This document shows, one piece after another, positions 6,409 to 8,616 of a stretch of DNA of 8,616 bases. The stretch spans positions 1-8,616 of the forward strand of contig JAUSOA010000024.1 in the NCBI GenBank assembly GCA_030656435.1. The letters are read 5' to 3'. This DNA is from Acholeplasmataceae bacterium (GTDB lineage: Bacteria > Bacillota_I > Bacilli_A > Acholeplasmatales > Acholeplasmataceae). The notes beneath the pieces are model-generated. The model made no database searches. It was not told the DNA's origin and worked only from the letters and a program-made list of their open reading frames with translations. Positions within the stretch are counted from its first letter, which is position 1. Each line of letters opens with the position of its first letter. Position numbers and translations under genes: made by a program.

Positions 6409-6502
6409 TTATCTAAATCATAGAAGTTTCATTTAGCAATAAAACATCGAAAACAAAGTAGGTTTTAAAGAAAATCGTTGACTAAATATCAAAGTTCTAC
6501 AA

Positions 6503-6530
6503 TTTACATTATAAAAAAGAATGATAAACT
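6503..6530 (+). promoter_or_regulatory. Candidate promoter of the epimerase/racemase pair
   Basis: TTTACA (6503-6508) and TAAACT (6525-6530) are 16 bases apart. Nearby alternatives are TTGACT (6478-6483), with no well-spaced -10, and TATAAG or TATAAC (6530-6541) without a -35. The region is very AT-rich, so the exact boxes are uncertain. Apart from these and the divergent promoter, nothing else is seen in the 190-base gap. Confidence 0.3.
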
Positions 6531-6558
6531 ATAAGTATAACTTATTGATGAGGTGAAT

Positions 6559-7527
6559 ATGAAAAAGCTATTGATTATGGGTGGAAGCTACTTTATCGGG
6601 AAAAGGGTTGTCAATGCATGTAAAGATACATTTGAGACCTACGTCTTAAATCGAGGGAATAAACCCTTAAAGTATTCAAATGTAATCGAGTTAAAGGCAG
6701 ATCGGAATATCTTAGATGAAATGAAACAAGCACTCAATGGAATAGATTTTGATTTTATTGTTGATGTTTCAGGTCTAAATAAAGCACACGAAGAAATATT
6801 AGTTCAATCTATCAATCTAAAGAAATTAAAAAAGTTTATTTTTATAAGTTCTAGTGCAGTTTATAATATCGAAGTGCTTAAGGCACCCTTTAAGGAAGAC
6901 GAAGAGCTTGGTGGCAAATCACCATTTGCTGATTATGCGAGAAATAAGATTGAAGCGGAAAGCTATTTGACTCAAACAATTGATCCTAAATCTTTATTTA
7001 TGCTTAGGCCCCCTGTTGTATATGGTGAGGAAAATTATGTCCTAAGAGAACGTTTAATTTTTAAGATGATTGAAGAGGATATGAATATCTATATACCAAA
7101 AACGAACAATCAAATCCAGTTTGTTTATGCAAATGACCTCGCATTACAAATTAAAGATGCCTTGTTAGGAAAAATCAATCCTGGCATTTATAATGTTGGC
7201 ACCTTGAAAGCACCTCACTTCGATGAATGGGTTCATCTTTGTGAAAGGGTTCTTGGGAAAAAAGCGAATATTATTTTTGTTGATACGAAGAAAGTTCAGA
7301 TTGAAGCTAGACAATTCTTCCCATTTTTTGATTACGACAATATCTTAGATGTTACAAAAATTAGGAATTATAGCGATATAGAAACACCAATGGAGCTTGG
7401 ACTCCAAAATGCATATCGAGATTATAAAGAAAATAGAGATTTCGTGATAATTCCAGAAAAAATGATGCATATCTTTGATGAATTGAATGTCATATTTTCG
7501 AATTCCACAAAAAAGGAGACCATATGA
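6559..7527 (+). CDS. NAD(P)-dependent epimerase/dehydratase-like protein (extended SDR)
   Basis: A 322-residue cytoplasmic Rossmann protein. The nucleotide motif GGSYFIG (8-14) and VLNRGNKP (29-36) resemble the GGTxFIG...NRG arrangement of the CSP41/UDP-glucose-epimerase-like branch of extended SDRs. The catalytic set is complete: SSSAVY with Ser98 or Ser99, and YARNK with Tyr126 and Lys130. RPPVVYGEE (150-158) and FVYANDLA match the usual substrate-side segments. Nucleotide-sugar epimerase or reductase roles are known in the family, but the substrate here is not predictable. I start at the ATG at 6559, preceded by GAGGTGA (6550-6556); a GTG at 6553 would add two residues but sits inside the ribosome site. 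The gene ends in TGA and overlaps the next start by 4 bases (ATGA), so the two are translationally coupled. Confidence 0.8.
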   Translation: MKKLLIMGGSYFIGKRVVNACKDTFETYVLNRGNKPLKYSNVIELKADRNILDEMKQALNGIDFDFIVDVSGLNKAHEEILVQSINLKKLKKFIFISSSAVYNIEVLKAPFKEDEELGGKSPFADYARNKIEAESYLTQTIDPKSLFMLRPPVVYGEENYVLRERLIFKMIEEDMNIYIPKTNNQIQFVYANDLALQIKDALLGKINPGIYNVGTLKAPHFDEWVHLCERVLGKKANIIFVDTKKVQIEARQFFPFFDYDNILDVTKIRNYSDIETPMELGLQNAYRDYKENRDFVIIPEKMMHIFDELNVIFSNSTKKETI

Positions 7528-8222
7528 AAACCATAGGAATGCTCGGTGGTATGAGTTTTGAATCGACTTTAGACTATTATAAACTGATTAATGAAGGAAT
7601 TAGAGACCACTTAAATGGATCACATTCTGCAAAGATATTCATGTATTCCTATGACTATGCTGAACTAGAAATCTTATTAGAAAAAAATGAGTGGGCAGAT
7701 GTTACCAATCGTCTCGTAGAAGAAGCTATCAATCTAAGAAATGCAGGAGCGGATTTTCTTGTTCTTTGTGCAAACACAATGCATATCGTTAGTGATTTGG
7801 TTGAAGAAAAATCTGGATTAAAGATTGTTCATATTGTGAAATCCACATTAGAATATGCTAAAGAAAAGAATCTAAAAAAAGTGCTCCTGTTAGGTACAAT
7901 CTACACCATGAAAAGCGAGATGTATCCAACTATCTTTAAAGAAGCAGGGATTACAGTCATCACACCAAACAAGGTGGATCAAGCATTTATTCATCGGACC
8001 ATCTATTTAGAACTAATTCGAGGAATACTATCACCGCAAAGTAAGGAAAGACTTATTAATATCATTAAAGAACATCAAGAAAATGGTGTTGATGGTGTAA
8101 TCTTGGGTTGTACTGAATTACCACTTCTCATAAAACCAGAAGATATAGATATCGATTTAATGAATACACTAAAAATACATGCTAAGGCAGTCGTAGAATA
8201 TGTTTTAGTCAACAAAGATTAA
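7524..8222 (+). CDS. Aspartate/glutamate racemase family protein
   Basis: A 232-residue cytoplasmic enzyme of the cofactor-independent two-cysteine racemase family (YgeA/RacX type), which interconverts L- and D-amino acids, classically aspartate or glutamate. The start IGMLGGMSFESTLDYYKLIN (4-23) is typical, and both catalytic cysteines are present: Cys82 in CANTMH and Cys196 in GCTELPLL. The length is normal for the group. AAGGAG (7513-7518) precedes the ATG, which overlaps the end of the epimerase-like gene. Possible roles are making D-amino acids for the cell wall or catabolism of unusual amino acids. Several relatives have broad or unknown specificity, so I do not name the substrate. No convincing terminator follows the TAA at 8220-8222. 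Confidence 0.88.
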   Translation: MKTIGMLGGMSFESTLDYYKLINEGIRDHLNGSHSAKIFMYSYDYAELEILLEKNEWADVTNRLVEEAINLRNAGADFLVLCANTMHIVSDLVEEKSGLKIVHIVKSTLEYAKEKNLKKVLLLGTIYTMKSEMYPTIFKEAGITVITPNKVDQAFIHRTIYLELIRGILSPQSKERLINIIKEHQENGVDGVILGCTELPLLIKPEDIDIDLMNTLKIHAKAVVEYVLVNKD

Positions 8223-8282
8223 AGACTTCATCAATATAGATTTTTTGAAACGACTTGATTACGCATGATTATGATAACTTTT

Positions 8283-8288
8283 TATAAT
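8283..8288 (+). promoter_or_regulatory. Candidate -10 element of the right-edge secreted protein gene
   Basis: A perfect TATAAT lies 37 bases upstream of the ATG at 8326 and would give a short leader carrying AAAGGAGGA. No -35 with 16-18-base spacing is visible; TTGATT at 8255-8260 is too far (22 bases). The rest of the gap from 8223 shows no clear hairpin. Confidence 0.3.
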
Positions 8289-8325
8289 AAATGTTGTATG
8301 ATTAAAGTGAAAAGGAGGATATGAA

Positions 8326-8616
8326 ATGAAGAAGATCTTGGTTACATTCTTATTTGTTTTTCTTTGCTTAGGCATTAAAGTGAATTCTATCTATGCAGCT
8401 GACGAAGTGATTACCTATCCCTTCGACCAGATTACTATTGTAGAGGCCTTCCATTTTAATGTTAGTGTCGATACACTTCCTAGTGAAGATTCCATTTTGT
8501 TTGGATTGGTAGAAGTTAATGATATTATCAACGTCTATATCGGTATTTTGGAGTTTGCTGATGATGCAGGAACAAATTTTTTCGGCGAACAAATCATGAT
8601 TATTAAGGTTGATGAA
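8326..8616 (+). CDS. Secreted protein of unknown function, N-terminal part only
   Basis: Partial gene: 97 codons are open from an ATG at 8326 to the window end. AAAGGAGGA (8311-8319) is an excellent ribosome site. The first ATG after it (8321) makes only a two-codon frame (ATG AAA TGA) whose stop overlaps the ATG at 8326, so 8326 is the real start. Residues 1-24 form a classical signal peptide (MKKILV, long hydrophobic core, SIYA before ADEV). There is no lipobox, so a cleaved, exported protein is expected. The visible mature part is acidic and strand-rich (ITYPFDQITIVEAFHF, INVYIGILEF), with no domain I recognise. Its function must be read from the missing C-terminus. Confidence 0.75.
   Translation, partial: MKKILVTFLFVFLCLGIKVNSIYAADEVITYPFDQITIVEAFHFNVSVDTLPSEDSILFGLVEVNDIINVYIGILEFADDAGTNFFGEQIMIIKVDE

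Noticed and set aside
6553..6555. GTG as start of the epimerase-like gene
   Set aside because: It lies within GAGGTGA, the ribosome site for the ATG at 6559, and leaves no room for its own site.
7525..7527. TGA as tryptophan (Mycoplasma-type code)
   Set aside because: TGA ends the epimerase-like gene exactly at the overlap with the racemase start, and tryptophans in the window are encoded by TGG, so the standard code applies.
8223..8260. Terminator after the racemase gene
   Set aside because: There is a T-run at 8241-8246 but no preceding stem that pairs convincingly.
8368..8592. 74-codon minus-strand frame at the right end
   Set aside because: It is antisense to the signal-peptide gene starting at 8326, which has an excellent ribosome site; the minus frame has no start signal or recognisable protein pattern.

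Overview
The window looks like a chromosomal segment of a low-GC, Gram-positive-type bacterium. The DNA is AT-rich, Shine-Dalgarno sequences are strong (GGAGG or AAGGAG types), one large surface protein has a lipoprotein signal, and no outer-membrane features appear. TGA serves as a real stop (end of the epimerase-like gene at 7525-7527), so this is the standard code and not the Mycoplasma/Spiroplasma code. A Firmicutes lineage or a standard-code relative of the Mollicutes would fit, but the sequence alone does not fix the taxon.

Layout. (1) 1-1766, minus: the N-terminal 588 residues of a secreted lipoprotein with an Ig-like domain and a family GH81 endo-beta-1,3-glucanase region; its catalytic C-terminus lies off the left edge. 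A perfect 12-bp palindrome of LacI/CcpA type overlaps its probable promoter. (2) 1955-3007, plus: purine nucleoside phosphorylase, directly followed by a 75-residue heavy-metal-associated-like protein with a doubled cysteine motif (CxxCxCxxC), closed by a hairpin terminator. (3) 3091-5687, plus: a three-gene operon with an extended -10 promoter. It encodes an extracytoplasmic thioredoxin domain fused to a CcdA/DsbD-like electron-transfer membrane domain, a 97-residue protein I do not recognise, and a NifS/IscS-type cysteine desulfurase. A bidirectional terminator follows. (4) 5726-6367, minus: an NADP-binding F420-reductase-like oxidoreductase. (5) 6559-8222, plus: a translationally coupled pair, an NAD-dependent epimerase-like protein and an aspartate/glutamate racemase-family protein. 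(6) 8326-8616, plus: the start of a secreted protein of unknown function, cut by the right edge.

How the genes may work together. The GH81 lipoprotein would cut beta-1,3-glucan (laminarin-like) outside the cell under carbon control. The phosphorylase salvages purine nucleosides. The most interesting part is 2780-5687, where cysteine-rich metal-binding, transmembrane thiol-redox and sulfur-mobilising proteins sit side by side. A joint role in thiol, sulfur or metal handling is an inference from proximity and cysteine motifs, not shown by the sequence.

No rRNA, tRNA, CRISPR array, insertion sequence or integrase was seen. No gene-free stretch exceeds 300 bases; the largest gaps are about 190 bases (1767-1954 and 6368-6558).
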